A stretch of 64,000 nt of DNA from Panagrolaimus kolymaensis (Eukaryota; Nematoda; Chromadorea; Rhabditida; Panagrolaimidae), in the NCBI GenBank assembly GCA_028622995.1, contig JAJQJQ010000024.1, positions 3,410,001 through 3,474,000 on the forward strand, in the 5' to 3' direction. Positions 48,137 to 61,300 of this stretch are shown piece after piece (the first letter of the stretch is position 1; every line of letters starts with the position of its first letter). Made by a program: the position numbers and the translations under genes. A model generated the notes under the pieces. The model was not told the DNA's origin. It did no database searches and worked only from the letters and a program-made list of their open reading frames with translations.

Positions 48137-51100
48137 ATGTATAAAGTATTTTATTCATGTTATTCAGCCGCATGTTGGCCAATATCATGCCTAATCTGTC
48201 GCCAACATTCACCGTCTCAAGAAGCTATAATAACCCCGTCAGATGAATCACCAGAAGAAAATTTTGAAAACGATTTATTTAAATTTGATGAAAATCATAA
48301 AAGTCATGGATCCATTGCATCAAATATTTTACCCATTTTATCTCCACCCAGAATTTTTATTCAACCTGGTGGAAATGATTTTAATGAAAATCTTCTTGCT
48401 ACCGGGACTTTAATGGTTTCTTGCCAATATAGTGCTCAAAAGAAATTAGTAGGTTTTTATTTGTTTTTTTTTTCGAGGATAAAGTTTCAAAAAATTTGAG
48501 TAAAAAAATCATAATTGAAAAAGATATGAAAAAATTTTTAAAAATTATTCGATAAAGTTGAAAGGAAAAGATCAAAAGATTTTCATTTTCCAAACAACCC
48601 GAATTTACAAAATTTAATTTTTTATGCTTGAAAAAAAACTTTGCAATCTCAATATTTAATAATAAATAATTAATTCTTAAATCACGTTTTCTTATAAAAA
48701 CTCTAAATAACTTAGACACTCTCTTTTTTTTTGTTAAATTAAAAATTAATAATGTAAAAAAAGGAAGTCAGTCCATACATGGGCAAGTGGGTGTGTCGAT
48801 ATTTTTTTTCTAGCGGTACCCCAAGCAATTTAGCAAAGAGCTACAAAACTTAACAAAGTGCTACAAACTTTAACAAAGTCTTACAAAGTTTAACAAAGTT
48901 TAACAATGTGCTATAAAGCTTTGTAATATTGCGCAAATCGATAAAAGCAATATGCGAGTATTTTCCACGTTTTTGGTTTTTAATATTATATTAAAGTTTC
49001 CTTATTCTATTTATCAAAAAGAAAATGATACCATTAAAATTAAACTTTTCATTATTTTATTCTTGTAATGCTTGTATGCTTTTACTTAATGAACTTAATA
49101 GCCGTTCTATTCCAAGCTTGGCGGACGGATAATGAATTAGAGAATTAGTTTGTAAGCTTAAACTTAAGGGTTGCAAATTGCAATGTAAAAATGATGATTC
49201 TTACAGAATTCTGCTTTTTAAATTGCATCCGAAAAACACAAAGCCATTAATGACCCCGCATTTTGCTTATAACTGATTTATTTAAAAAAGATTTTATGGT
49301 AATTCTAAATTTGAATTGAAATTTGAAAATAGCAAGCTTAGTTATTTCGTAGAAGGTAAGAGCGAGATAGACAATGATCGAATTTTTACAAAAGGAAGGC
49401 AAAACACAAATGATGACCATGCAATCCATCCTCATGCTTTAATATAATTAAAAATAAATAAAAATGACAAATCAATTAGTGCAAAGCTTAATGATTTTAA
49501 ATATGCTCATCTTGATGCGCATGGAGATCCAAAAAATAAGAAGTGATCTTAAATTAGCTTTTGTTTTGTTTATTTTTAATCATTTGAAATAAATCTTAGA
49601 AGAAAAAAGAAAAATAATTCACTGTTTTTTTCTTATTTTTGCTATGAAAGAAGAGAAAAAATAAGTGACAAATTCTTTTAAGTAATGAAAAAAATAAAAG
49701 AAAAAATCCTAACTTTTTGGAAAAGAGTATATGCTTCGACTTTGACTCTCTAATCTTCGAATAAAAATGCGCTCTTTAAAAAAATATGTATTGCGAAAAT
49801 TTGATTCTTAAAAATTATGAATTTTGAGGCAATAATGAAGGATTGAGCGGACTTTTACTTCTGAAAAAAAAGTTCTATGTAAAAAATTGGAAAGTCAAAT
49901 ATTTTCTTTCTTTCGTTGAGAAAAATACAACCGACGACTTTTAGTTTTTATCAAAAAACGAAAACGACAAATAATAGAAAATATGTGGAAAAATTAGTTC
50001 AAAAAAAGATTTTTGCTGCATTTTTTGTAACAAACTAATGAAAAAAGATGCTCAAAGTTTACAAAATAAATTTATGAAATTTTTTAAATATAAATAAACT
50101 TTTAATTTTTTTGGAAAAAAAACTTTTTTGCTGGAAAAACAATCATTTTTCGAAATTTCTAAAAAAATTTGCGGTACCTCGGCAAAAAGCTCAGCGGTAC
50201 CCCGGTACCTTTGGGTGTGTCAAAACACACCCTAACACACCCTGTGCCCACGTATGAGTCAGTCAACCACAAAAAAAGTTTTAAAAAATGTATTAAATAT
50301 GAAAAAGGTGCTTTTCTTTAACACCTGTTGTTGGATATGCACATGACTGAGTGACATTTTATGATACATTTTATAGTTTAGGATTAAAGTTATTATATAT
50401 ATATAAAAGTTATATTTTATTTATTAATTTTAAAGTTTAGTTTTTTATTTGCTTTATTGGGTTTTTTTAAAAGTTTAGTTTTTCAAGAATACAAAAGTTT
50501 CTTACTCAGAATATTAATTTTCGTGCTGGGACGGTATTTTTATTTTCGTCGTGTGGCCTTTTCAGTTTCCTATTTCGGAAAAGTACAATTAATGATTTTT
50601 TTCAAATAAAATTTTCTTGACTTTAAATTCATAAAAACCTTTTTTTGTAGGTAATTTTAACAATATTAGAAGCAACCAGCGAAAGTGAAACGGGGCAACA
50701 ACAAGACGGAACAACTCAAATACAGGTAAGAAATATAACCTACCTTTTTAAGGTTTATTGAAGCGTAAAAAATTCTTTTTTACTTAATTAATTAATTTTT
50801 TTATTAAGGTACGATTAGCATTATTAGAAGCTTCACCAATTCGTAAACATCGAACTAAAATACTTGCTGGTCCATGTGCAAAATTTTCACAAACTTTTAC
50901 ATTTAATATTGAAGCAGGTCTGTTTTCTTATTTACAGTTTTTAAATAAATTTTTTTGTTTATTATCGTAGAAACTTTTAATTTCTGTTACAGAAGCCTTT
51001 AAAAAATTTCAACTTTCGTTGTGGGACACAAAAATCTATCATTTAAGGATAATGAATTTTTTCAGACGATTTATTTTATTCCAAACTTAGATTTCGATTA

Positions 51101-54100
51101 TATCGATATAAAAGCTCTTTCAAGAGGTCACAATTTCGTGGTGAATGTTATTTCCCGACAGCTTATATCGATACCAAAGTTGGAGCGGCTCAAACCACGC
51201 ATAATTTAAAATTTTATTTATCCAATAATAATATTTTAAAGAAATCTCCTCCATCTTCCACTGGGCCTTCGATACTTCCGGTAAAAAATCCTTTTTATTT
51301 TTTTCTCAAGCTTTATTCTTTTTTTGGGTTTTTATTATTTTCTTTGTTATTTGATCTTCGTTTTTTTGGTGGTGGCTTTGAGACTTTTATCTTTTTTTCC
51401 TTTTTACTTAGCAGCGTTTTTTTAAATTCCACAAGTGCAAAAAAAATTTTTAGTTTCATATTTTTTGAAATTTTCAAAAAACTAAAATTTATTTCAAGAT
51501 TCTTCTCGATAAAGTATGTATGAAATATATTTGCGTGCTTGAAGAAGCGAACGAGCGACAAAAAAAATTTTCTTACATAAAAAACTGGAAAAAATTTGCT
51601 ATGCAAAAAAAAAGTAAGATGTATGAGTTTGTAAACATTTATTTTAAAAGGTCAGCAACACGCTTGGTTTTGTTGTTGTTGAAACAATTTTTATCGATCG
51701 ACCACATCACAATTTTTTTCGCTGCACATTTAGGTGGTGTTTTCGAACTTTGATTCTTTAAACTCTTTTTTTAAAATAATAACTGCAACAACAAAAAAAT
51801 GCAACAAAAAATTTATTTACTACGGTAAAAACCTGTTTTAAAAAAAATGCAAGGGAAGAAGAGGATGTTTTGATCTTTTTTTATTGGACAGGATAAGGAG
51901 ATTTTGAAACACCTAATAAAAATGCAGATTATCAACAAACAAACTAAAAAAGTTGATGTTTACAAGAAAAAAGGTTTCTAAGAATTCGCCATGGATTTAC
52001 AGTATATTGTTTTGATGTTCTTTTTTGGATTTGAATGACGTTTATTTTTTTGTAGAGATTCTCGCTGTTTTCATTTTTTTTTTTGCTGATTACTTTAAGC
52101 AGCTTTTGGGTTATAATAACATAAATCCTTTTTAACGGCATTGATTTGTCAATATTTTTTTGCATATTATTTTAAAGAAAAAATGCTTCAATATTGTTCT
52201 TAAAATTTTAACCGTTGGAGTTTATTTTCTGCGGCCCAATAATTTTTTGAAATTTTTTTACAGAAAGTTAAAATAAACTTTTGCTTTCATTCATCTTTTT
52301 TTTCTGCCAAAAATTGACTTTTTTTAGTGAATTTTCTTTTCCGATACATTTTTTAAAAGTTTTTGAAGTTCTAAAAGGTTTTTTCTTTTTTTGTTCTTTT
52401 TATTTATTTTTTTGGAGGCGTGGTTCTAAAAAAAAATAATAAAATACAAACAACACTACAAAAAAAAAGAAAAGCATCAGCCTTTTGTCGTGTTCCTTAA
52501 ATATATATATATATTTTTTATTGACTCCTAAAAGTATGTTTGGAAACACGACGACAAAACTTTAAAAGCATCATCATCTCTTCCAAAGCCATGAAAAAAA
52601 AAACCATTTAAGCTCCTAGATTTTGGCCATATTTTTTTATTTTATTTTTTCTTTGCTCCAAGAAAGATTTATTTTTTATTTAAGCTTTAAGCATATTTAT
52701 TTATCTTTGACTCCTTTTTTTTGTTGGAGCTTGCTTGGTTGGTTTGGTACTTGTTGGATGTCGTGACAAGGGATAGGAATGGAGAAAAAAAGATTTGAGC
52801 AAGCCACAGAAGAAGAAGAAAAACTAAATTAATTTCCAATTTTTTTCTTGGAATCCTGCAACAACCACAACAAAAAAAAAGAAACTTAAACTTGGTAGAA
52901 GAGAAAAAAAAATAAAGCGTAGGCATGAGTTTATGGAAAGCGTGCGCCATAGAAACCGGAAGGATGTAGGATATATATATAAAAAATATGGTTTTGGATT
53001 AATTTTAGTTTTTAAGTTATTTATCGTAAAGTTGTTAGACTTTTCATGTTTAAAGCTTTTTAAAACCATTACTAACTATTTTCAATATGAATGTTTAATT
53101 CCATTTGAAAATAAACATGAATAATTTTTTCGTGTAGCATGTTTGAAAAAAAAAGAGATAAAAAATGGTCTCATTGAGAAATGCTTTTAAAAAAATATTA
53201 AACAATTATCGCTTTTTTACTGATATTTTTAAACGGCAAGTTCGTACTTTTGTTACGAAAATAAATAATAGCGTCTTTCGCTTCAAGATTAAAGGAACAA
53301 GACTATTTGATGCCTTTTCGAAAATTTCGATACTGGGGCTGGGAGGAAGAGTTGGGGCGGCGCGTGTTTGAATTACCGTGTAAGACAGAAGGTGACACGG
53401 TAATTCAAACACGCGCCGCCCCAACTCTTCCTCCCAGCCCCAGTATCGAAATTTTCGAAAAGGCATCAAATAGTCTTGTTCCTTTAAAGGAATCTTAATT
53501 TACCTATTTTTTTTTATTATGATTTCTATCCCATTTTTAAAAATGCTTTTTATTTTTGGTAAAGTCTTTCCATAATTTTGCTTTATTTATTGAAAGTTTC
53601 ATTTTATTTTTCTATGAACTTCCGGTCAATTTAAATCGTCACCATCATTCTCAATAACTTGAATATCCTAATAATCGCTCATCATATTTTCTTTATTTAT
53701 TTTTTCACAAATAAAAACTAACTAAAATTATTCATTCGTAAAAAAATATGAGTTACGCTAATTAATCATTAGCTTGTTTTCTTTCTAATAATTAGAAATG
53801 AATGAATGTCCTTTTACTCGAAGAGTCTCGCGCACTCATCTAAAAAACATTGAGTTTGAGAATATTCAAATAAATTTAATCATGCGAGAAAAAATAATTG
53901 CAAAACAAAAAAAAATGCTGCATATTCTTTTTTTTTCATAAAAGCTAAAATTTCTTTTGAAATATTTTTATTTTTGTGTTGCTTGGATGTGTGTCAAAAG
54001 TCAATATGGTTAATTATATGCAAATGAAAAAAAAGCGACTTTTTTTCTATAAGACTAATGAATGGCAAGACCATGGATAACAACAACAAAAAAAACAATA

Positions 54101-57100
54101 TATATGGGAGGCGCAAATGACAAACAAACAAAAAATTTGCGTGTATTAGTTGTTAGTTTCTTAATGAAAAACTTATTTGTTTTTTTTTTCTTTGCCCTTT
54201 TTTTATTTTTTCTTTCTTGTTTAACTTTAAGTTTTCTTAGTTTTGTTGTTGTTGCGTCTTGATACTTGACATGTTTGAGTTTTTAAGGAATTTAAAGAAG
54301 AATAATTTTAGAATGTTTTAAAAAAAACACTTGGGTTTAGTTTGAAGGAGCAAATTCTTGGAACATCCTGAGTGACCTCCTTAAAATTAGAATTCTTTTT
54401 CGTCATTAGAAACAAAAAAAAGTCCTTTTTTAAAAAATTTTTTTTATTCAAGAACACAATAATTTTCTTTGAAATTATTTAATTGTTTTCCATTTACTTA
54501 CAGCAATTCTCACCAAAAAAATTGTAGTTTTCGCTTCAAGACTCTCTTCCACATCTTTTTCTTTTCTACGGGTTTCGAGCTTTTAAATTTTCTATTTTAT
54601 TTTGTTTTTATTACGCAAATTTCTAAAATTAAACTTAACCATTTTTTATTCAGCTTCATTCAATTCCATTAAATTGTGAATCTCCATCCCCATCACTTTC
54701 CTCCGACACAACAATGTTACGTAGACAAAATTCATCTGCCATTGATCGAAATTCAACAACAACAAATAATAATATTATTATAAATGGTTCCAATTCAATT
54801 GTTACCCCATCCAGAAGGAATTCAATGGTGGATTCTTCAGGTCGATTTTGTGCTTTGCCCACAGAAAATGGCCAACCTGAAGTTTTAATTACTCTTTGTT
54901 ATTTGGATCAATCACAAAAGGTTGTGGTTACGGTTGAAAAGGCTTCGAATCTATGTTATGAAACAGTTGATAAATTATCGGGTTAGTTTATTATTTAATT
55001 TTTCATTAATGTGTCCAACTTTTTTTCTTCTTAAATCCAAGAAGACTTTGAAAAGGAATTTAAAAATATTTTAAAATGAAAATGGTTTGACTCATCGGAA
55101 AATGCAGGAAACAAAAACTTTAAATAATTTCTAACTAAACTTTTTATTTTTTCATTTCAAAGCTTAAAGGGAGTGTCTCAGCAAACGAGAAAACTTTTAC
55201 TACAGCGGGTGTTCCTAGCCCGAAAGTTCATTGTCTCAAAAGCTTACAAAGTGCTACGAATTTTTGTAGCTTTTTGTAGCATTTTGAGAAAAAAAAAACA
55301 AAGTGCTACAAAAAGCTACAAAAAATTTGAAGCTCTTTGTAAGCTTTTGAGACAATGAAAAAAAACTTTCGGGCTAGGAACACCCGCTGTAAGGAGTTTT
55401 CTCGTTTGCTGAGACACTCCCTTTAAGAAAAAATTTTTATATTTTTTAACTGATTTTTTTGAAATTAATGTAAAACAAAAACTAATTTAAAAAAAGGAAA
55501 TATTTCTTTCTTATATTTTCGCTGTTTGAGTCCATTAGTTTTCCTAATTCAAAGACATTTTAAAGCCAATAATTTCCTTTCGAATCTTTTTCTTATATTT
55601 TTCTTATATTTTTGACGGTTTTCCTAAAGCCATGAAACCAAATTTACCAAAACATATCCATGTTTTATGCTTTGCCCCTCATCTTTTTTTTCTTCACCTG
55701 CTATCATATATCACTGTCACATTTATTTTACATATGTGTGTTTAACTTCTCTTTTTTTTATATTAAAATTTTCAGCTTGATTGATCCATTAATCTTTATA
55801 CCCTCTAATTTTCTATAAATTTTTAGCTGTTGTTTCCAAAAATAAAATAAAGAAAAGACTTAAAAACTACAGTAATTTTTTTTTTTGATGATATCTTTCT
55901 TTTTCCTTTTTTTCTTCTTCCGTGACTGTCAATAAAATTTGAGAGGGTTATTTATTTATTTTTTATGGAGTTTTAATGGTTTTTCTTTTTTTGCAAAAAA
56001 AAAACACAATAAAAATAAATAAAAATTTGTCATCACTTTCTTTTCTTTTTTTTGATTAAATATGTCACGCAAGGATTTTATGATGCAAAAAAATTTATTA
56101 CAGTTATTTTTAGAAGAATATTTCTTTTTTTATGTGTGGCAGGCGCATCAGCAAAAATATGGGTTTTTTAAAATAAATTATTTAAGAAACTCAGGGGAAT
56201 AAAAAAAATTAAATAGTTTATTTAAAAAGATTATTTTTATGTTTATTTTCCTTCCAAAACCCAAAATTTTTCTTTTTGTTTTTTAACTAAAATTTTTCCT
56301 GAGTTGCTTATTTGAAATTTTAAAATTTGTTTTTGAACTTTTTCCTTACCAAATTTTTAGTAAATTTTTATATATTTCAGAAACCTACATTCGAGTTAGT
56401 TTATTATCTCAATTTGGCGAAGAACTAGCTAAACACCGATCCGCCACGGTCAAAGCTTCATCCGATGCCGTTTATGAATGTACAGCGGTTTTTCAGGTGA
56501 GATCATTACATAATTTTTCAAATGATTATTAAAAAAATGTTTCGCATCATTTAAATTTTCATTGAATTTCAAAATAAAACGGAAGTTGTTTATTTTGTTT
56601 TTAATGTTTTTTTCTCGCAGATGTGTCCAATGCAGAGTTAACCCTTTTTTGGCAGTTCCATTTTTTTAAATGTTTTTTGAACAATAAAAAAACACATTTT
56701 TTGTTTGTTTGTTATTTTTTAAAACTTTATTTTTTTTGTCTGGAGAAGTCAGTCCATAAAATAAAAATAAAAGAGCCTCGTCACCTTTATTTTTTTCCAA
56801 ACTTTTTCACGCCTTTTCGAATCCAAATTTTTGGCTTTTTTTTTTGCAAAAAAAAAAATAAAGTGGTTGGAAGATAAACGTTTTAATCTTTGAAACCAAA
56901 GAAAAAACTTTTCCCATTCTTTTTTTTCATATTTCGGTTTTTTAATTTTACAAAATCCTGGTGCATTTTTTTAATAGTAAAAAATATAAAAAATAAATGC
57001 AAAGTCGCTACTTTAATAAATAAAATTAGAGGATTTTAAAAAATATTTTTTTTTATAAACAAAAAAAAGAAAGCATAAAAAATTTCCCAGCTCAAAAGAT

Positions 57101-57723
57101 CCATAAATCCATAAATGTGTGTGTGTGTTTTCGCTTTCGTTTGTAATACTCTGTTTTTTTAAACGAAAAAAGAAAAAAACTAAACTTAATTTATGGTTTT
57201 TTTTTCGAAAAAAAATAAATGCAAGCGTATGTATGTTAAGCGAGCAATATAAGAAATGATTAACATCTCTTTTCTTCAAAAAGCATAGAAGCAAAAAAAG
57301 TTTCTGTGGTTAGAAAGAAATTTAATAAAGAAAAAAAATTATTTAATGCGTTTAAAGAATTTAAAATAAATATGGTGGGTCTCAAATTTGGCCAAAATAA
57401 ATTGTTATGGTTTTGAAGCTCTAAAAAATAGAAAATAAAAAGTTTCTCTCGAAGCGAAAAAAATAATTATTAACCCTTAATAATTTTTAATTATTTTGTT
57501 AAATTTTCAGATTCTTCGAAATGAATTAGAAAATTCCAGCGTTTTAATTCAAATTTTCCGAAATAATGGAATGCTTCGACGTCGACAACAAATTGGTTTT
57601 GTTTGTGTTGGTGAAAATGCTAGTTCCCCTGATGCTCAAGATCATTGGAATCAAATGATTCAAGGGTTGGGAACTTCAGTGGAAAAATGGCATTATTTAA
57701 GGAGACAAGAAAATGAAAAGTAG
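48137..57723 (+). CDS. Synaptotagmin-like double-C2 protein
   Basis: Eight exons (48137-48448, 50651-50725, 50809-50917, 50993-51017, 51091-51280, 54654-54981, 56381-56496, 57511-57723) give 455 residues. A Cys-rich start (CYSAACWPISCLICRQ) could be lipid-modified. C2A runs from GTLMVSCQYSAQKKLVVILT to AYIDTKVGAAQTTHNLKFYL; its second half depends on a 73-bp intron with a weak donor (TTTC|GTTGTG; TCGTT|GTGGGA also keeps phase). C2B runs from PEVLITLCYLDQSQKVVVTV through ETYIRVSLL to VEKWHYLRR, with the HWNQMI...WH.L ending typical of synaptotagmins. The loop aspartates that bind calcium are missing in both domains (SES, KLSE, RYKSS), so it is probably a calcium-independent member in membrane traffic. 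Three introns carry transposon insertions. I cannot assign the exact paralogue. Confidence 0.82.
48774..50256. mobile_element. 1.48-kb hAT-like DNA transposon, decayed or non-autonomous
   Basis: Imperfect inverted ends CATACATGGGCA and TGCCCACGTATG are flanked by an exact 8-bp direct repeat AGTCAGTC (48766-48773 and 50257-50264). An 8-bp target duplication is the hallmark of hAT elements. Similarity of the ends continues inward (GGGTGTGT/ACACACCC). Subterminal GCGGTACC motifs recur near 48813, 50172 and 50193, and a decayed tandem of ACAAAGTTTAACAAAGT lies at 48842-48900. Internal frames are short and broken and I recognise no transposase. It sits in the first intron of the double-C2 gene. 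Confidence 0.75.
53289..53487. mobile_element. GC-rich foldback MITE with TTAA ends
   Basis: Arms 53289-53381 and 53395-53487 are perfect or near-perfect inverse copies around 13 bases. TTAA stands at both outer ends (53289-53292 and 53484-53487), and the inner ends read AGGAACAAGAC and its reverse complement. The arms are far richer in G and C than the host intron (GGGGCTGGGAGG, GGGGCGGCGCG), suggesting foreign origin. Open frames across it are artefacts of the palindrome. It lies in the 3.4-kb fifth intron of the double-C2 gene. Confidence 0.8.
55168..55422. mobile_element. 255-bp MITE, copy 1, TTAA target duplication
   Basis: Flanked by TTAA at 55164-55167 and 55423-55426. Terminal inverted repeats begin AGGGAGTGTCTCAGCAAACG and extend through most of the element, giving a hairpin with internal GTAGCTTTTTGTAGC. 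A second copy in opposite orientation is at 63243-63496. TTAA targeting suggests a piggyBac-type or other TTAA-specific transposase supplied from elsewhere. It lies in intron 6 of the double-C2 gene. Confidence 0.85.
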
Positions 57724-58373
57724 TCGCCAACCTTTTTCATAAATATTGAGAAACAAAAAAAAGAGCTGTAAAAAATATTCTTTTTATTTTATATCTAAAA
57801 ATTAATTCATTATTTGTTATTTATTTATTTAGCTTATTATTTTTTATTGTATTTTTTAAAAGAAAAAAATTGTTAAAAATTAGCCAAAAAAGGATTTATA
57901 AATAAGGTAAAAAAAGCAGAAACAAAGAGTTAAAACTTTGAAAACAAAAAACATTTTTTCGTTCAAGCAATTTTCATTGTGAAATTTTTTTTCGTTTTTA
58001 GACATTTTTTAATGGTTTAAAAGTCTCAGAAAATCCTCTAATTTCCTTTATAGTCTAATTTTTAACAATTTTTTTTTAAATTCTATTTTTTCTTTTGTTT
58101 TAATAATCATTATTATTTTGTGGTTTGTTTCTTCCGGTGAACTTATTTTTTGCTTCCGTTGTATTTTACTTTTAAAAATATCAATCTTCAAAAAAAACTT
58201 ATATTATTTTTATTGTTTCCTCGTATCTTATTTTTTTTTTGGTGTAATAAAAGGCACACAAAATTAAAATTATGAACATATTTCATATTTGCATAAAAAA
58301 ATATAATAAATATTATAAAAATTATTTAAACCCAAAGTTTTAATTCTTTATATAGTTTTTTTTCTGTTATTTT
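57724..58373. other. Convergent 3' flanks of the double-C2 and P450 genes
   Basis: AT-rich, no coding frame. Poly-A and poly-T runs and AATAAA-like signals fit two 3' ends. Confidence 0.5.
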
Positions 58374-61300
58374 TTAAGCCGCCGCTGATTTTTCCATGGG
58401 TTTTAAAGGTGAATAATCTCCAAAATTTCTTTTTTCAAATCTTAAATTATTTCCATACATTGGACGAATAATTAATTCAGCTGCAAGTCGAAGTTGATCC
58501 GTTCGAACTTTGGATTCTATTTTAAATTCTCGCAATATTCTCGCGATAATACATTTTTCTTCCATCATTGCAAACCTTTGACCTGAAAATGCAAAAAATA
58601 TTGTAAAATGGTAATTTAAAAAAATTTTGCTCGAGAAAATAAAGAGAATTTAATAACCAAAATTTTCCATATCCAGAATTGCTTTACGTTGGCTGGTTTT
58701 CTACCGACAAAAAAAATGCTTACCGATGCAATTCCTTGATCCAGCTGAAAATGGAATATACGCATATGGATGCTTTAATTCACCATCCAAAAATCGATCA
58801 GGATTAAATATTTCTGGATTATCCCAATATCTTGGATCTCGATGAACCATGGATGCAATAATTACTACTCCCGTTCCAGTTGGTAAAATATGATTTCCTA
58901 AAAAATTAACAAACAAATCATATTTTTGAATTTATATTTCAAAAAATTAGGAATGAAACTTACCAACTTTGGTGTCTTCAACTGTTTGTCTCGCAATCAT
59001 TGGAACGCTAGGATACATTCTTAAAGTTTCTTTAAGGCAAGCTTCAAGATATTTCAATCTTCCAATATCATCAAAAGTTAATTCTCGAATAGAATCTCCA
59101 ATAATTTCATCGATTTCTCGATGAACTCTTTCTTGAATTTCTGGATTTGCACCCATTAAATGTAAAAAGAAATTCATGGCTGCGGAAGTTGTGTCGTGAC
59201 CCTTGAAATAAGCTACCGATGAAGAAAAAAATGTTTTTTTTAGGTACAAAATAGTTTCTTACCTCAAAAACAAATGTATCTACTTCTTCTTGTAATCCAG
59301 TTCGATCCAAATCACCTTTTTCAACCATTTGAAGCATTAAATCCAAAAATGCCATCTTTCGATGACCCGTTGCTTCAGTTTTTTGTTCCATAAATTTTTC
59401 AAATCCTCCAGCTAATTTAATAAGGGTTCGGCGTTTTTCGATTGCCTACAAAAAACAATTTTCAGGTTTTTTAAAAACTTTTAAACTAAATATTGAGCTT
59501 AATTAAATGATAAAATAGAAGTTTGGCTATTCCGAAAATGAAATTTGTAAGAAGCTCGTGAAAATAAAAAAAAAAAGCCTGTTTTTGCAACGAAACCTTA
59601 AAAAAGTGCCGTTAGCTTTAAGAGAAATCACTTCGTAAACTTTTTTATTTAAGTTTTTTGAATGAAAAATATTTTTATGAAAAGAAAATTTAAAAAAGAA
59701 CCTATGTTTTTTGGAATTTTTAGCAACGATTTTTCTAACATTTTTTATTTATAATTCTTTGCCGATTTTTTCTCAACATCAGCGGTGGCTTAAATTAATA
59801 AAAAAATAAAAAAATGCTTACATTTGTAGTGAATTCATGAAGAAGCTTCACACATTTTCTTTGCTCAGCTCCTGAACCAAAAAGATTGAAAATAATATCG
59901 GGGTAATATTGGGGCTTGATTTGTCTTTGATGAATTATGTATTTCATTCTGCAAAAATTAAAAAAATCTTCACTTCAATCACAAAATATTTTTTGGAAAT
60001 TAAGAAATTTTACTTAAAAACTGCATCCAAATATTCTGATGGAACTCTTTGAGCATCAATATTTGCTCCAAGTGCAGATTCACAAATAACATCCAAAGTG
60101 CAAAGAGAAATGGTATGAAAAACTTCGTTAAATCCTGTTCCAGTGAGATCATGAAATTTTGAAATTAATGTTGTCGCATGTCGATTATAAATATCAACAA
60201 AATCTTTGAGAATATCATAATGGAATGTTGGAGTTAAAAGTTTTCTTCTTGGACGCCATTTTTCGGGTTTACTAAAACATAAATTATTTTAATTTTGGCT
60301 GAGCTTGAAAGTGATTTTATGCTAATTTTTTCTTGAATAATTAGAATTTAGTTGTTTTTAAAAATGATTAAGATTTTTTATGCTAAGAGGCTAAACCTAA
60401 TTTGAATTTATAATTCTAAATTTGTCAAAGTTTCGTGGTAAAACACAACTCTTTTTTAAAGGGTTAAAATTCAAAGTTTCTAATTTTGAAATTTTTTAAT
60501 ATTCAATCTTCGATTAATATTATCCCCGGAAACCTGAAAAAGCTATTAATTTTATTTTCTTCATTTATTTGCAACTCATCAATAAAAATATTCTTAATTA
60601 CCTTCTTTGTCTCATTTACTTTTTTAATTTTGCAAAAAACAATATTTTTTTTTCTTTTGGCTAAAATGTTTATCTTTAGATTAATGTCTTTCTTATCCCA
60701 ATAATTCAGCAACAACAAAAAAAACAGGTTAATTACCAGTTTTTTTGAAGGATAAAAAAGCGTTCGTTTTTCACGCGTGAAAAATGCATAAAATAACGGA
60801 AGTAATTTCCAAATGAATTAACAACATTCACTAACTGACGTCGTCGTCTGCTACATATCTACCTTTTTTGTTTGTTATTTTTGGACAACAAATAATGAAA
60901 GAGATTGATAAACAAATAATAGCATAAAAAAACTTAACTAACGTGGCTCTGAGGAATAAAAAAAAGTTTTTAAAAGTTTAAACATGAAAAATTATTTTAA
61001 TTTTCCATTCGTGACACAAAACCTTTTTAGGTAATTCTATATTGATAAACGTATATTATTGTAGAGTAGCTCGTTAATTTTGAAGCACCCATTAAACAAG
61101 AAAAAAATGGATGCCCAAAAAACTTTCCCTGTGATAAATAAAAATTCCTATTAATTTTGTAAAGTTTTAAAAACTGGGCTGTTTTCATCCTCAATTTTTA
61201 CTCACGTTCATAATTAAGCCAAAGACAAAGTCAACTAACCTAATAAGTAAGCCTTGTCCAATCCAAGGAGATAAATAATTATAATGAAATAATTTAGTTA

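Noticed and set aside
53206..53498. Overlapping open frames on both strands with near-identical translations
   Set aside because: They are produced by the palindromic MITE at 53289-53487, so the same sequence is read from both arms; not genes.
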